A program made the position numbers and the translations under genes. The notes below the pieces were generated by a model. The model saw only the letters and a program-made list of their open reading frames with translations, did no database searches and was not told the DNA's origin. DNA of 64,000 nt, from the NCBI RefSeq assembly GCF_943193155.1, contig NZ_CALPDB010000003.1:124001-188000 (forward strand), given 5' to 3'. Numbering within the stretch: position 1 is the first letter of the stretch; every line of letters starts with the position of its first letter. This stretch comes from Veillonella intestinalis. GTDB lineage: Bacteria > Bacillota > Negativicutes > Veillonellales > Veillonellaceae. This document shows, piece after piece, positions 24,167 through 32,331 of the stretch.

Positions 24167-26998
24167 ATGGATTACGGTAAAACATTACATTTGCCTGCTA
24201 CAGAATTTCCAATGCGCGGCAACTTACCAAAACGAGAACCAGAATATTTGAAATATTGGGAAGATAATAAAATTTATGAAAAACGCTTAGAATTGCGCAA
24301 AGGAAATAAGCCGTTTGTATTGCATGATGGCCCTCCATATGCTAATGGTAAACTTCATATTGGCCATGCCCTTAATAAAACACTAAAAGATATTATCATG
24401 AAATATAAAACTATGCAGGGATATTACACACCTTATATTCCTGGTTGGGATACGCATGGTTTGCCAATTGAACATGCGGTTATTAAAAACACAGGCCTTA
24501 ATCGTCATGAAATGAGTCCTCTTGATTTACGTGCTAAATGTAAAGAATATGCTTTGCAGTGTGTAGAAGATCAAAAGAAAGACTTCATTCGTTTCGGTGT
24601 ACTTGGTCGTTTTGAAGATCCATATTTGACTTTGAAACCAGCTTTTGAAGTTAAACAACTTGGCATCTTTGGTGAAATGGCTAAGCGTGGTCATATTTAC
24701 AAAGGGTTAAAAACGGTATACTGGTGTACTCATTGTGAAACAGCCTTAGCAGAAGCTGAAATTGAATATAAAGAAAAGAAATCCTTCTCTATTTATGTAA
24801 AATATGCGTATGTTAATGAATTAAAACGTACATTACCAGCTGATGTAGATACTAAAAAAGCCTATGCTGTTATTTGGACAACTACACCTTGGACATTGCC
24901 AGCATCTCAAGCAATTTCTGTGAACCCTGAATTAGAATATTCTTGGGTGCAAGTAGGTGAAGAATATTACTTGATGGCTACTGATTTGGTAGCTAATGCA
25001 TTAAAAGATGCTCAAGTAGCAGACTATACTGTACTTAATACCTTCTCTGGGGCTGATTTAGAATTAGCTACTTTCAAACATCCATTCATTGAACGCGAAG
25101 TGCCTGTATTCTTAGGTGACCATGTAACCCTTGAAGCTGGTACCGGTTGTGTTCATACAGCGCCTGCTCACGGTGAAGAAGACTTTGGTGTATATCAGAC
25201 TTATAAAAAAGCAGGTAAAGTTGATTTTGAAATCACATCGTTTGTAGATCCAACGGGCACCTATGTAAGTGCTGTAGATAATGGTCGTTATGGTGATACC
25301 GAAGAAGCGTTAGGCGGCAAAGAAATTCATGATGCAGAAGTGCCTATTTTGAAAATTGTAGCGCATAATGGTGCGTTACTTCACAAAGGTTCTCTTCGTC
25401 ACCAATATGCACATTGTTGGCGTTGTAAAAATCCTGTAATCTATCGTGCGACAGAACAGTGGTTCTCATCCGTTGATGGCTATCGTAAAGAAGCGCTTGA
25501 CGTAATTGATAATCAAGTACAGTGGATTCCTAAATGGGGTCATGACCGCATTTATAATATGATTGCTGACCGTGGGGACTGGTGTGTATCTCGCCAACGT
25601 GTTTGGGGCGTGCCAATTCCAGTATTCTATTGTAAATCCTGTGGTGATTATGTAATCAACGATGACACGATTAAGTCTGTTCAAGCGTGGGTGGCTAAAG
25701 AAGGCTCCGATGCTTGGTGGAATCATACTGAAAAAGAATTATTGCCAGAAGGTTTCACATGTCCTCATTGTGGTCATGATGAATTCCGCAAAGAAACAGA
25801 TATCATGGACGTTTGGTTCGATAGTGGTTCTTCTTGGGCGGGTGTACTTGAAAATGAGGACCTTGATGTACCATGCGCTATGTACCTTGAAGGGTCTGAC
25901 CAACATCGTGGCTGGTTTAACTCATCCTTGTTAACCGGTGTAGCTACAACTGGTAAAGCACCATATAACTCTGTACTAACTCACGGTTTCGTAGTGGATG
26001 GTGAAGGCCGTAAAATGTCTAAATCGGTTGGTAATACAGTGGCACCATCTGACATCATTGATGTGTATGGGGCTGATGTAATGCGCCTTTGGGTATCTTC
26101 AGCTGATTACCAAGGTGACGTGCGTTTGTCTAAAGACATCGTAAAACAGTTATCCGAAGTATATCGTAAGATTCGTAACACGTTCCGCTTCTTGCTAGGT
26201 AATTTAGATGACTTTAATCCAAATACAGATAAAGTGGCTTATGATCAATTATCTGAAATCGATAAATGGGCACTTCTTCGTTTAGAAGAAGTACGTCGTA
26301 AAGTTACGGAAGCGTATGAAAACTATGAATTCCATATTTTATATCATACAATTCATAATTTCTGTACTGTTGATTTGAGTTCCTTCTACTTAGATGTATT
26401 AAAAGATACAATGTATGCAGAAGAAGCAACTTCTGTGGCTCGTCGTAGTGCGCAGACTGCTATGTATGAAATTGTAACGACTTTAGTTCGTATGGTAGCA
26501 CCTGTACTGTCCTTTACAGCTGAAGAAGTATGGCAATATATGCCTAAAGAAGACGGTATGCGTGAAAGTGTAATGCTTGAAGATTGGCCAACTGGTAATG
26601 AAGCTCATTATGATGCGGCATTAGCTGAAAAATGGAGCCAAGTATTGGCACTTCGTGGTGAGTTGACTAAAGCTCTTGAAACGGCTCGTCAAGATAAAGT
26701 TATTGGTCACTCTTTAGATGCGTCCATTACTGTTTATGCTGATGGTGCAGCGTATGAAACATTAGCACAAGTAAGTGATTTAGCAGCTCTTCTCATTGTA
26801 AGTGAAGCACAACTTGTTGAAGGCCGTAATAATGCGCCAGCTGAAGCTGTAGCTACCGAAGAAGGTCATTTGAGTGTAGTTGTAAAACCAAGTGAATTTG
26901 AAAAATGTGAACGTTGCTGGATTCATCGTGATACAGTAGGTAAGGATGCTGAACATCCTACCTTATGTCATCGCTGTGCAGATGTGTTAGGTAAATAA
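24167..26998 (+). CDS. ileS: Isoleucyl-tRNA synthetase
   Basis: A 943-residue class I synthetase charging tRNA-Ile. The HIGH motif is at residues 64-67 (GKLHIGHALN), the editing domain has the TTPWTLPAS and GTGCVHTAPAHGEEDF motifs, and KMSKS appears as GRKMSKSVGN around residue 615. The C-terminus has a zinc-binding set of cysteines (CERCW and CHRC). This is the eubacterial-type full-length enzyme. GAGAGGAG precedes the ATG. It is controlled by the T-box just upstream and ends with a long terminator hairpin. Confidence 0.98.
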   Translation: MDYGKTLHLPATEFPMRGNLPKREPEYLKYWEDNKIYEKRLELRKGNKPFVLHDGPPYANGKLHIGHALNKTLKDIIMKYKTMQGYYTPYIPGWDTHGLPIEHAVIKNTGLNRHEMSPLDLRAKCKEYALQCVEDQKKDFIRFGVLGRFEDPYLTLKPAFEVKQLGIFGEMAKRGHIYKGLKTVYWCTHCETALAEAEIEYKEKKSFSIYVKYAYVNELKRTLPADVDTKKAYAVIWTTTPWTLPASQAISVNPELEYSWVQVGEEYYLMATDLVANALKDAQVADYTVLNTFSGADLELATFKHPFIEREVPVFLGDHVTLEAGTGCVHTAPAHGEEDFGVYQTYKKAGKVDFEITSFVDPTGTYVSAVDNGRYGDTEEALGGKEIHDAEVPILKIVAHNGALLHKGSLRHQYAHCWRCKNPVIYRATEQWFSSVDGYRKEALDVIDNQVQWIPKWGHDRIYNMIADRGDWCVSRQRVWGVPIPVFYCKSCGDYVINDDTIKSVQAWVAKEGSDAWWNHTEKELLPEGFTCPHCGHDEFRKETDIMDVWFDSGSSWAGVLENEDLDVPCAMYLEGSDQHRGWFNSSLLTGVATTGKAPYNSVLTHGFVVDGEGRKMSKSVGNTVAPSDIIDVYGADVMRLWVSSADYQGDVRLSKDIVKQLSEVYRKIRNTFRFLLGNLDDFNPNTDKVAYDQLSEIDKWALLRLEEVRRKVTEAYENYEFHILYHTIHNFCTVDLSSFYLDVLKDTMYAEEATSVARRSAQTAMYEIVTTLVRMVAPVLSFTAEEVWQYMPKEDGMRESVMLEDWPTGNEAHYDAALAEKWSQVLALRGELTKALETARQDKVIGHSLDASITVYADGAAYETLAQVSDLAALLIVSEAQLVEGRNNAPAEAVATEEGHLSVVVKPSEFEKCERCWIHRDTVGKDAEHPTLCHRCADVLGK

Positions 26999-27042
26999 AA
27001 TTCTTATAAAGGATTTCTCTTAATAAGATAATATTGGTAGAG

Positions 27043-27127
27043 AAAAGCCCCTTAGGCTCCTCTTTTGCTCAGGTTTAAATCAAAGATTTAAAAAGTCGTA
27101 GCAAGAGGCTCTAAGGGGCTTTTTTGT
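27043..27127 (+). terminator. Long terminator hairpin after ileS
   Basis: Arms AAAAGCCCCTTAG and CTAAGGGGCTTTT are extended by further pairing and capped by a second stem TTTAAATC/GATTTAAA (about 27074-27092). A T-run follows. Confidence 0.85.
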
Positions 27128-27350
27128 GTTCAAATATAATGGAATTAGAGAGAAATTTTTATAAGTATTTATGGGGTGAGGGGTTCGCCACATGGTCATT
27201 TGTATTAATGTGATATAATATATTTATATTGATATTGATAGATGTAGTTGATTTAGAAAATATATAGTTTTGTATGTATTTTTGCATGGTAGTAAATAAT
27301 AGGTAGAGTATGGATATTAGCTATTATTAAGTATTAGTGGATATAAATAT

Positions 27351-27437
27351 TAGATGATGTAAGTACTAGATGATGTAAGTACTAGATGATGTAAGTACTA
27401 GATGATGTAAGTACTAGATGATGTAAGTACTAGATGT
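27351..27437. repeat. Tandem 16-bp repeat, five copies
   Basis: The unit tagatgatgtaagtac occurs five times head to tail without mismatch (27351-27430), with a partial sixth copy to 27437. It ends about 25 bases before the start of the HAD gene, i.e. right over its promoter or leader. Such perfect repeats can vary in number by slippage. Confidence 0.9.
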
Positions 27438-27461
27438 ACTCATTTGATAATGGAGATGACT

Positions 27462-28415
27462 ATGACAGACAAAATAAATTCCATAAATATAGAGGATCAA
27501 GCGGCTGTGTTTAAAGCGGCTGAACAAAAGGGAAAACAGGCTAGTTTACCAGGTTCAGTAGCAGATTTACAATTAAAAAAGCCTATCAAACTTATTGTTT
27601 CTGATGTGGATGGAACTTTGGTTGATACACACAAACATGTTAGCGATGAAACAGTAGCGGCTGTAAAAGCAGCTATGGCAAGAGGTATAACGGTAGCGGT
27701 AGCGAGTGGCCGTGCTTGGGGTGAAATGGGTGAAGTAATTCATCGTATACCGGAGATTCACCATTATATTTGCAGCAATGGTGCGCTTGTATTGAAGCGA
27801 GACGGGGGTGAAACGACCACTGTGTTTCATCAATCGTTTAGTAATGCGGAAGGCTTACGTTTGCTTGATGAATTATTGCCTTTTGACGTGTATATTGAAG
27901 CGTATGGTGGTAAAGAAATTTATGGTGAAACAGAAGGTATGATGGCCTTTGCAAGTAATTTGCCACCTCATTTAGTACCTCTCATGAAAGCGAGTCGTAC
28001 TATGGTTCCTAATTTACGAGACCATATTGTTGATACTGGCATGGATTTAGAAAAAATACAGCTCTTTTATGGTACAGAGGCGAAGAAAAACGCAATTTTA
28101 GAACATTTTAAAGAGGATGATCGTTTTGTAATTATTCAATCCAGTGAAGGCAATTTAGAGTTTGTGCAGCCAGGTATTAGTAAAGGGCGTGCCGTAGCAG
28201 CTTTGGCAGAGTCCTTAGGCTTTACTGCAGATGAAGTGATGACTATTGGCGATAGTAATAATGATTTGACTATGCTAGCTTATGCAGGAGTTTCCTTTGC
28301 TATGATGAATGGGGAAGCAACGGCTAAAGCAACGGCTAAATTTTTAGCGCCTACTAATGATGAAGATGGTGTGGCACAAATGATTCGTTTGGTATTGCGT
28401 GCAGAGGAGAAGTAA
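27462..28415 (+). CDS. HAD-superfamily Cof-type phosphatase
   Basis: A 317-residue cytoplasmic hydrolase of HAD subfamily IIB. Motif I is DVDGTLVDT (nucleophile Asp about residue 49), motif II falls near VAVASGRAW, and motif IV is TIGDSNNDLTMLAYAG near the C-terminus; the region between is the Cof-type cap. Such enzymes remove phosphate from sugar phosphates, FMN or similar molecules. It has an extra N-terminal segment of about 40 residues before the core. The ATG at 27462 has TGGAG upstream. A tandem repeat sits just before it and a ferredoxin gene follows by 23 bases. Confidence 0.92.
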   Translation: MTDKINSINIEDQAAVFKAAEQKGKQASLPGSVADLQLKKPIKLIVSDVDGTLVDTHKHVSDETVAAVKAAMARGITVAVASGRAWGEMGEVIHRIPEIHHYICSNGALVLKRDGGETTTVFHQSFSNAEGLRLLDELLPFDVYIEAYGGKEIYGETEGMMAFASNLPPHLVPLMKASRTMVPNLRDHIVDTGMDLEKIQLFYGTEAKKNAILEHFKEDDRFVIIQSSEGNLEFVQPGISKGRAVAALAESLGFTADEVMTIGDSNNDLTMLAYAGVSFAMMNGEATAKATAKFLAPTNDEDGVAQMIRLVLRAEEK

Positions 28416-28438
28416 GGCATTTAACTTACAGAGAATAT

Positions 28439-28648
28439 ATGACAGATACAAATACATATGTGTTTACATTTCAGATTGATGGCCAGCGCTGTGTGAAATG
28501 CGGCGCTTGTGCCATGGATTGTCCTGTGCAGATTATCATAGAAAAGCCACAACAATTTTTTATTGAAGCGGGTTGTATTGGTTGTGGAGACTGTTATGAA
28601 ATTTGTCCGGTAGGGGCGATTATTAAACAGCGAGTAGATGAGATATAA
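28439..28648 (+). CDS. Small 2[4Fe-4S] ferredoxin
   Basis: A 69-residue protein with two CxxCxxCxxxCP clusters (CVKCGACAMDCP and CIGCGDCYEICP), so it should hold two 4Fe-4S clusters and carry electrons in the cytoplasm. It lies 23 bases after the HAD gene with only a weak ribosome site, and its last bases are part of the terminator stem. The electron partner is unknown. Confidence 0.92.
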   Translation: MTDTNTYVFTFQIDGQRCVKCGACAMDCPVQIIIEKPQQFFIEAGCIGCGDCYEICPVGAIIKQRVDEI

Positions 28649-28673
28649 GTATCTAAATCTACTCGCTGTTTTT
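28626..28673 (+). terminator. Terminator overlapping the ferredoxin stop
   Basis: Arms AACAGCGAGTAGAT and ATCTACTCGCTGTT are followed by a T-run; the left arm is within the last codons of the ferredoxin gene. Confidence 0.88.
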
Positions 28674-28722
28674 GATATTTTTATCGTTTATAGTTGGTGG
28701 AGTCATTATTTATTATAGGGCA

Positions 28723-28854
28723 GTGCTTGTTTAGAAATAGCGCCATACTTGTTTAGAAATAGCATCATACTTGCTTAAAAATAGAGTTATACTTGTTTAG
28801 TAATAGCCTCATATTTGTTTAGTAATCGCGTCATACTGGTTTAGTAGTAATAGG
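28723..28854. repeat. Six imperfect 22-bp tandem repeats
   Basis: Six units of exactly 22 bases share the core acttgtttagaaata with a few changes each, starting at 28723, 28745, 28767, 28789, 28811 and 28833. A weaker seventh (gattgtttaataat) follows. The spacing is about two turns of DNA. There are no spacers between units, so it is not a CRISPR array. It lies about 170 bases before the iron-operon promoter. Confidence 0.85.
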
Positions 28855-29027
28855 GGTGTGATTGTTTAATAATGGCGATGTGTTCTATAATATTAAATTT
28901 TGTTAGATAGCTGGAATCTCAGCAGATGACTGGAATTAGAATGTATATTAAATGTTATTATATGTATACTTACTATATACGGTAAATAATTATATAGTAC
29001 GTTACATGGACTTTTTGGAGTTTTTTG

Positions 29028-29091
29028 TTGACAGCTTATTGTATTTACTATAAAATATTTGAAGTGATAAAAGATAATGTTTCTCAATTTG
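29028..29091 (+). promoter_or_regulatory. Iron-operon promoter with a Fur-like box
   Basis: TTGACA (29028-29033) and TAAAAT (29051-29056) are 17 bases apart. Just past the predicted start of transcription, 29073-29091 matches the 19-base Fur consensus at about 13 positions (GATAATG..TCA). Iron-dependent repression of the downstream uptake operon is the simplest reading. Confidence 0.7.
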
Positions 29092-29171
29092 TAATTGTAA
29101 ATCATTAAATTTAGTTTAGAAATCTTAAAATATAAATATGCTAAGTAGCATAAGATAATGTAATATTTGTA

Positions 29172-29275
29172 GCCAAAAATTTGGCCTCTTTCGACAAGGT
29201 TAGCACTGCGCAACGATTTCAGTAGAGCTTAAGCAAGCTCGATTAACTAGCACAATATATGTGCTATATGAAATC
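29172..29275 (+). ncRNA. Structured leader RNA of the iron operon
   Basis: Inside a 5' leader of about 265 bases, GATTTCA (29215-29221) pairs with TGAAATC (29269-29275) and encloses two hairpins: GAGCTT/AAGCTC with loop AAGC (29225-29240) and TAGCAC/GTGCTA (29248-29266), a compact three-way junction. A further GCCAA/TTGGC stem is at 29172-29185. No known riboswitch consensus was recognised. Confidence 0.5.
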
Positions 29276-29329
29276 AAAGACGTATTCTGTTGACCTGTTT
29301 TTATGTCATAAGCGAAATGAGGGTAGTTG

Positions 29330-30433
29330 ATGAACGACGTTGAAATAATAACACGTCAGCAACGCCTGCAAGAGTTACAAACCGCTACGAAGCATCGCAC
29401 TGAAACAGTGGGCAGTTGGGCCGTATCGGTTCTAACTGCCCTTTTAATATGCTCAATTATAGGAGCTGTTGCATTGGGCAGTGTAACTATACCTGCAGGT
29501 CATGTGTTGACTGTAATTACTGGAAAAATAATGAATACACCTATACCAGAGGCAATAGGACCAGCTATGACTGATATAGTGTGGGATATTCGCATTCCTC
29601 GTGTTATATTAGCCGCTTTAGTAGGAGCAGGGTTAGCCTTGTCAGGGGCTGTTATGCAAGCTGCGGTGCAAAATCCTTTGGCAGAGCCGTTTATTTTAGG
29701 GATTGCTTCGGGGGCTTCGGTAGGGGCTGTTATGGCGATATTATTAGGTTTTTTATTAGGCGCTGCTAATGTAGGCGTACCTATTTGGGCCTTTGGTGGC
29801 GCCATTGTAGCTACACTGGCGGTTATGGCGTTAGCCGGTATGGGACGGCGTATTTCTACAGTGAAACTAGTATTAGCAGGGGCTGTAGTGAGTGCTTTAT
29901 GTACAGCTTTATCCAATTTTATTATTTATATGGCTGGTGATGCGGAAGGGATGCAAAGCGCAGCTTTTTGGACTATGGGTTCATTAGCTGATGCGAAATG
30001 GTCCATGCTATTTTGGCCGACTATTGTTGTAGGTGGTATGACTGTATATTTCTTATCGCAAGTAAGAGCCTTAGATGCATTGTTATTAGGTGAAGAAATG
30101 GCAGTTACACTAGGCATTAATGCGACTCGTAAGCGTTACATCTATATGGCGTGCATGGCTTTATTGACAGGTGTGCTAGTTTCACAGTGTGGCATTATTG
30201 GTTTTGTGGGGCTAGTGATTCCTCATATGGCACGTGCTGTTGTTGGGGTTGGTCATAAACGTTTACTGCCAGTGGTTGCATTAGGCGGCGCTATATTTTT
30301 AGTGTTGGCTGATTTATTGTCGAGAGTATTATTGCCGACTGGTGATTTACCAATTGGTATTTTGACGGCACTAATGGGAGCGCCATTATTTATGAAACTT
30401 CTTTTTGGCACAAGTCGGAATTTTGGTAGTTAG
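29330..30433 (+). CDS. FecCD-type ABC transporter permease (first iron system)
   Basis: A 367-residue inner-membrane permease of the FecCD/BtuC family with about ten helices, preceded by a 35-residue cytoplasmic N-terminus. Family motifs are RIPRVILAALVGAGLALSGAVMQAAVQNPLAEPFILGIASGASVGA near residues 85-130 and GIIGFVGLVIPHMARAVVGVGHKRLLP toward the end. These permeases import Fe-siderophore, haem or cobalamin. ATG 29330 is preferred to an upstream TTG. It is the first gene after the Fur-like promoter, and the ATPase follows by 9 bases. Confidence 0.93.
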   Translation: MNDVEIITRQQRLQELQTATKHRTETVGSWAVSVLTALLICSIIGAVALGSVTIPAGHVLTVITGKIMNTPIPEAIGPAMTDIVWDIRIPRVILAALVGAGLALSGAVMQAAVQNPLAEPFILGIASGASVGAVMAILLGFLLGAANVGVPIWAFGGAIVATLAVMALAGMGRRISTVKLVLAGAVVSALCTALSNFIIYMAGDAEGMQSAAFWTMGSLADAKWSMLFWPTIVVGGMTVYFLSQVRALDALLLGEEMAVTLGINATRKRYIYMACMALLTGVLVSQCGIIGFVGLVIPHMARAVVGVGHKRLLPVVALGGAIFLVLADLLSRVLLPTGDLPIGILTALMGAPLFMKLLFGTSRNFGS

Positions 30434-30442
30434 GAGGTATCT

Positions 30443-31303
30443 ATGAAACAAATTGTAGTAGAGAACCTCACTTATCATGTAGGAGATACTCAGATTTTAA
30501 ACCAATTATCCCTTACGATTCCGGCTGATAAATTTGTAGGACTTATGGGTCCTAATGGTTGTGGCAAATCTACCTTATTAAAGCATTTATATCGAGTCAT
30601 TTCTAGGCAGCAAGGGCGGATACAATTTGATGAAACGCCATTAGAACAAATTCCTTTACGTGAAGCAGCTAAACGAATTGGTGTGATGGGACAGTTTCAT
30701 ACAATTAACTTTGATTTTACTGTATGGCAAATTGTGATGATGGGACGAACCCCTTATAAAAAAGGATTTGAAGATGATACGGAAGATGATGTGAATTTGG
30801 CGATGGAAGCCCTTCGCAAGGTAGGAATGTGGGACAGAGCACATCGAAGTTTTGCTTCCTTATCAGGGGGTGAGCAGCAGCGGGTTATGTTAGCGCGCGT
30901 CCTTTGCCAAGAACCGGAGTATTTGATTTTAGATGAACCAACGAACCATTTAGATATTACCTATCAGTTGGAACTATTGGAAGTCATAAAAGGATTGGGC
31001 GTTGGTGTTATAGCAGCACTTCATGACTTGAATTTGGCCTCTCTATTTTGTGATGAACTTTTTATTATGAAACGAGGTCAATTAGTAGCGCAAGGGACAC
31101 CACATGAGATTGTGCGTGAGCCATTAATTCGTGAGGTATACGAAGTGTCTAGTACAGTTTCTTATCATGAAGATGGCATCCCTATGGTTACTTATGAACG
31201 ACAGCCGTTACGCTATAGTGCGGAAGAATCAGTTTATAGGTCATTAGCTCAAAGGAATAGTGAACGAGCATTTGAGAGATTTGATTCTGGTGGTCAACTA
31301 TGA
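30443..31303 (+). CDS. FecE-type ABC transporter ATPase (first iron system)
   Basis: A 286-residue ATPase with Walker A (GPNGCGKSTL), signature (LSGGEQQRVMLARVL), Walker B (YLILDEPTNHLD) and switch His (ALHDLNLAS), the FecE/BtuD-like subset for metal chelate import. The C-terminal 50 residues after about position 240 extend beyond the usual domain and are polar. AGGAGG precedes the ATG. Its stop overlaps the next start as ATGA, indicating coupled translation with the binding-protein gene. Confidence 0.93.
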   Translation: MKQIVVENLTYHVGDTQILNQLSLTIPADKFVGLMGPNGCGKSTLLKHLYRVISRQQGRIQFDETPLEQIPLREAAKRIGVMGQFHTINFDFTVWQIVMMGRTPYKKGFEDDTEDDVNLAMEALRKVGMWDRAHRSFASLSGGEQQRVMLARVLCQEPEYLILDEPTNHLDITYQLELLEVIKGLGVGVIAALHDLNLASLFCDELFIMKRGQLVAQGTPHEIVREPLIREVYEVSSTVSYHEDGIPMVTYERQPLRYSAEESVYRSLAQRNSERAFERFDSGGQL

Positions 31304-32331
31304 TTGGTGTTTGGGAACGGTGGAGTCGGCGCTGCATAGGTCTGTTTTTGATGTTCTGCTTAAGCTTAATTACTTGGTTTGCTTATACCAATGGGCATTG
31401 GCAAGTAGTGGGTAATAATGATGAACAGCAGCGAGGTATTACGATTCAAAATGTAGATAGCGATGCTAATTTGATGAGTTTTACGTATGAAAAGCCACCA
31501 CAACGGGTGATTGTGACTTATCCAGGTGCAACGGAACTACTCATTGATTTAGGGTTAGCTGATCGTATTGTGGGAACGGTAGCTCCTTATGGTGAAGAAC
31601 CGGCGCGGTATCGTGATATATATAGCAAGTTACCTTTAATTACTAATAGCTATGTACCTAGTCGAGAGCAAGTATTAGCGATGCAACCAGATGTATTAAT
31701 GGGATGGTCGCATCATTTTACACCAGCCGCTTTAGGTGATGTGCGGCAGTGGTATGAACGAAATATTGGTGCATATATTGTACCGGCTACGATTCGTAAG
31801 AATCAGCCAACCTTAGAGAGTACAATTTATCCCTTTATTGATGATATGGGACAATTATTTCAAGTCCCACAAAAGGCAAGTGCCTATAAAGCAGAGTTAC
31901 AACAGCGAGTGCAAGTCGTGTCTACGCGAGTGAATACTTGGTCCTATAAGCCTAATGTTATTATTTTACAATCTCATGGACATAGTACTTATAGTTTGTA
32001 TGGGCCAGTATATCTTGTAGATGACATTGTTAAAAAAGCGGGTGGTCATAATTTGACGAACCGACAAATTTCGATTGTAGGGCCTGAACGTGTGTTGGCC
32101 TTTGATCCTGATGTAATTGTGTATGTGACTGTAAGCCAAGGAAATCGCACAGTCAGTGATGCAGAAGCTATTGCTGAGTTAAAAGCGGATCCAAATTTGC
32201 GCAATATGCGAGCGGTTCAAGGAGGGCGAATTATAGCGGTGCCCTTTGCAGATGTGAATAATGGCAACGGTCGTGTGGTGGATGCCTTAGAGAAAATTGC
32301 TCAAGGCTTTGAGGAGGAACAAAATAAATGA
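31300..32331 (+). CDS. Periplasmic iron-complex binding protein (first system)
   Basis: A 343-residue binding protein of the FepB/BtuF-like (TroA, cluster A-II) fold. An N-terminal hydrophobic segment (about residues 11-29) acts as signal or membrane anchor; there is no lipobox Cys. The domain begins at PPQRVIVTYPGATELLIDLGLADRIVGTVA and has the family's EQVLAMQPDVLMG and GPERVLAFDPDVIVYV stretches. It overlaps both neighbours by 4 bases (ATGA), so ATPase, binding protein and the first receptor are translated as a unit. Ligand may be ferric siderophore, haem or cobalamin. Confidence 0.88.
   Translation: MIGVWERWSRRCIGLFLMFCLSLITWFAYTNGHWQVVGNNDEQQRGITIQNVDSDANLMSFTYEKPPQRVIVTYPGATELLIDLGLADRIVGTVAPYGEEPARYRDIYSKLPLITNSYVPSREQVLAMQPDVLMGWSHHFTPAALGDVRQWYERNIGAYIVPATIRKNQPTLESTIYPFIDDMGQLFQVPQKASAYKAELQQRVQVVSTRVNTWSYKPNVIILQSHGHSTYSLYGPVYLVDDIVKKAGGHNLTNRQISIVGPERVLAFDPDVIVYVTVSQGNRTVSDAEAIAELKADPNLRNMRAVQGGRIIAVPFADVNNGNGRVVDALEKIAQGFEEEQNK

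Noticed and set aside
28723-28854. CRISPR array
   Set aside because: Repeats are directly adjacent with no spacers and no cas genes are near; they are imperfect tandem repeats.
28893-29213. A 106-codon leftward open frame before the iron operon
   Set aside because: Composition is that of translated AT-rich non-coding DNA (Ile/Tyr/Asn/Lys), it has no ribosome site, and it overlaps the promoter and leader RNA on the other strand.
29500-29916. A 138-codon leftward open frame inside the FecCD permease
   Set aside because: It is the antisense shadow of a clear permease gene; the sequence has no recognisable domain.
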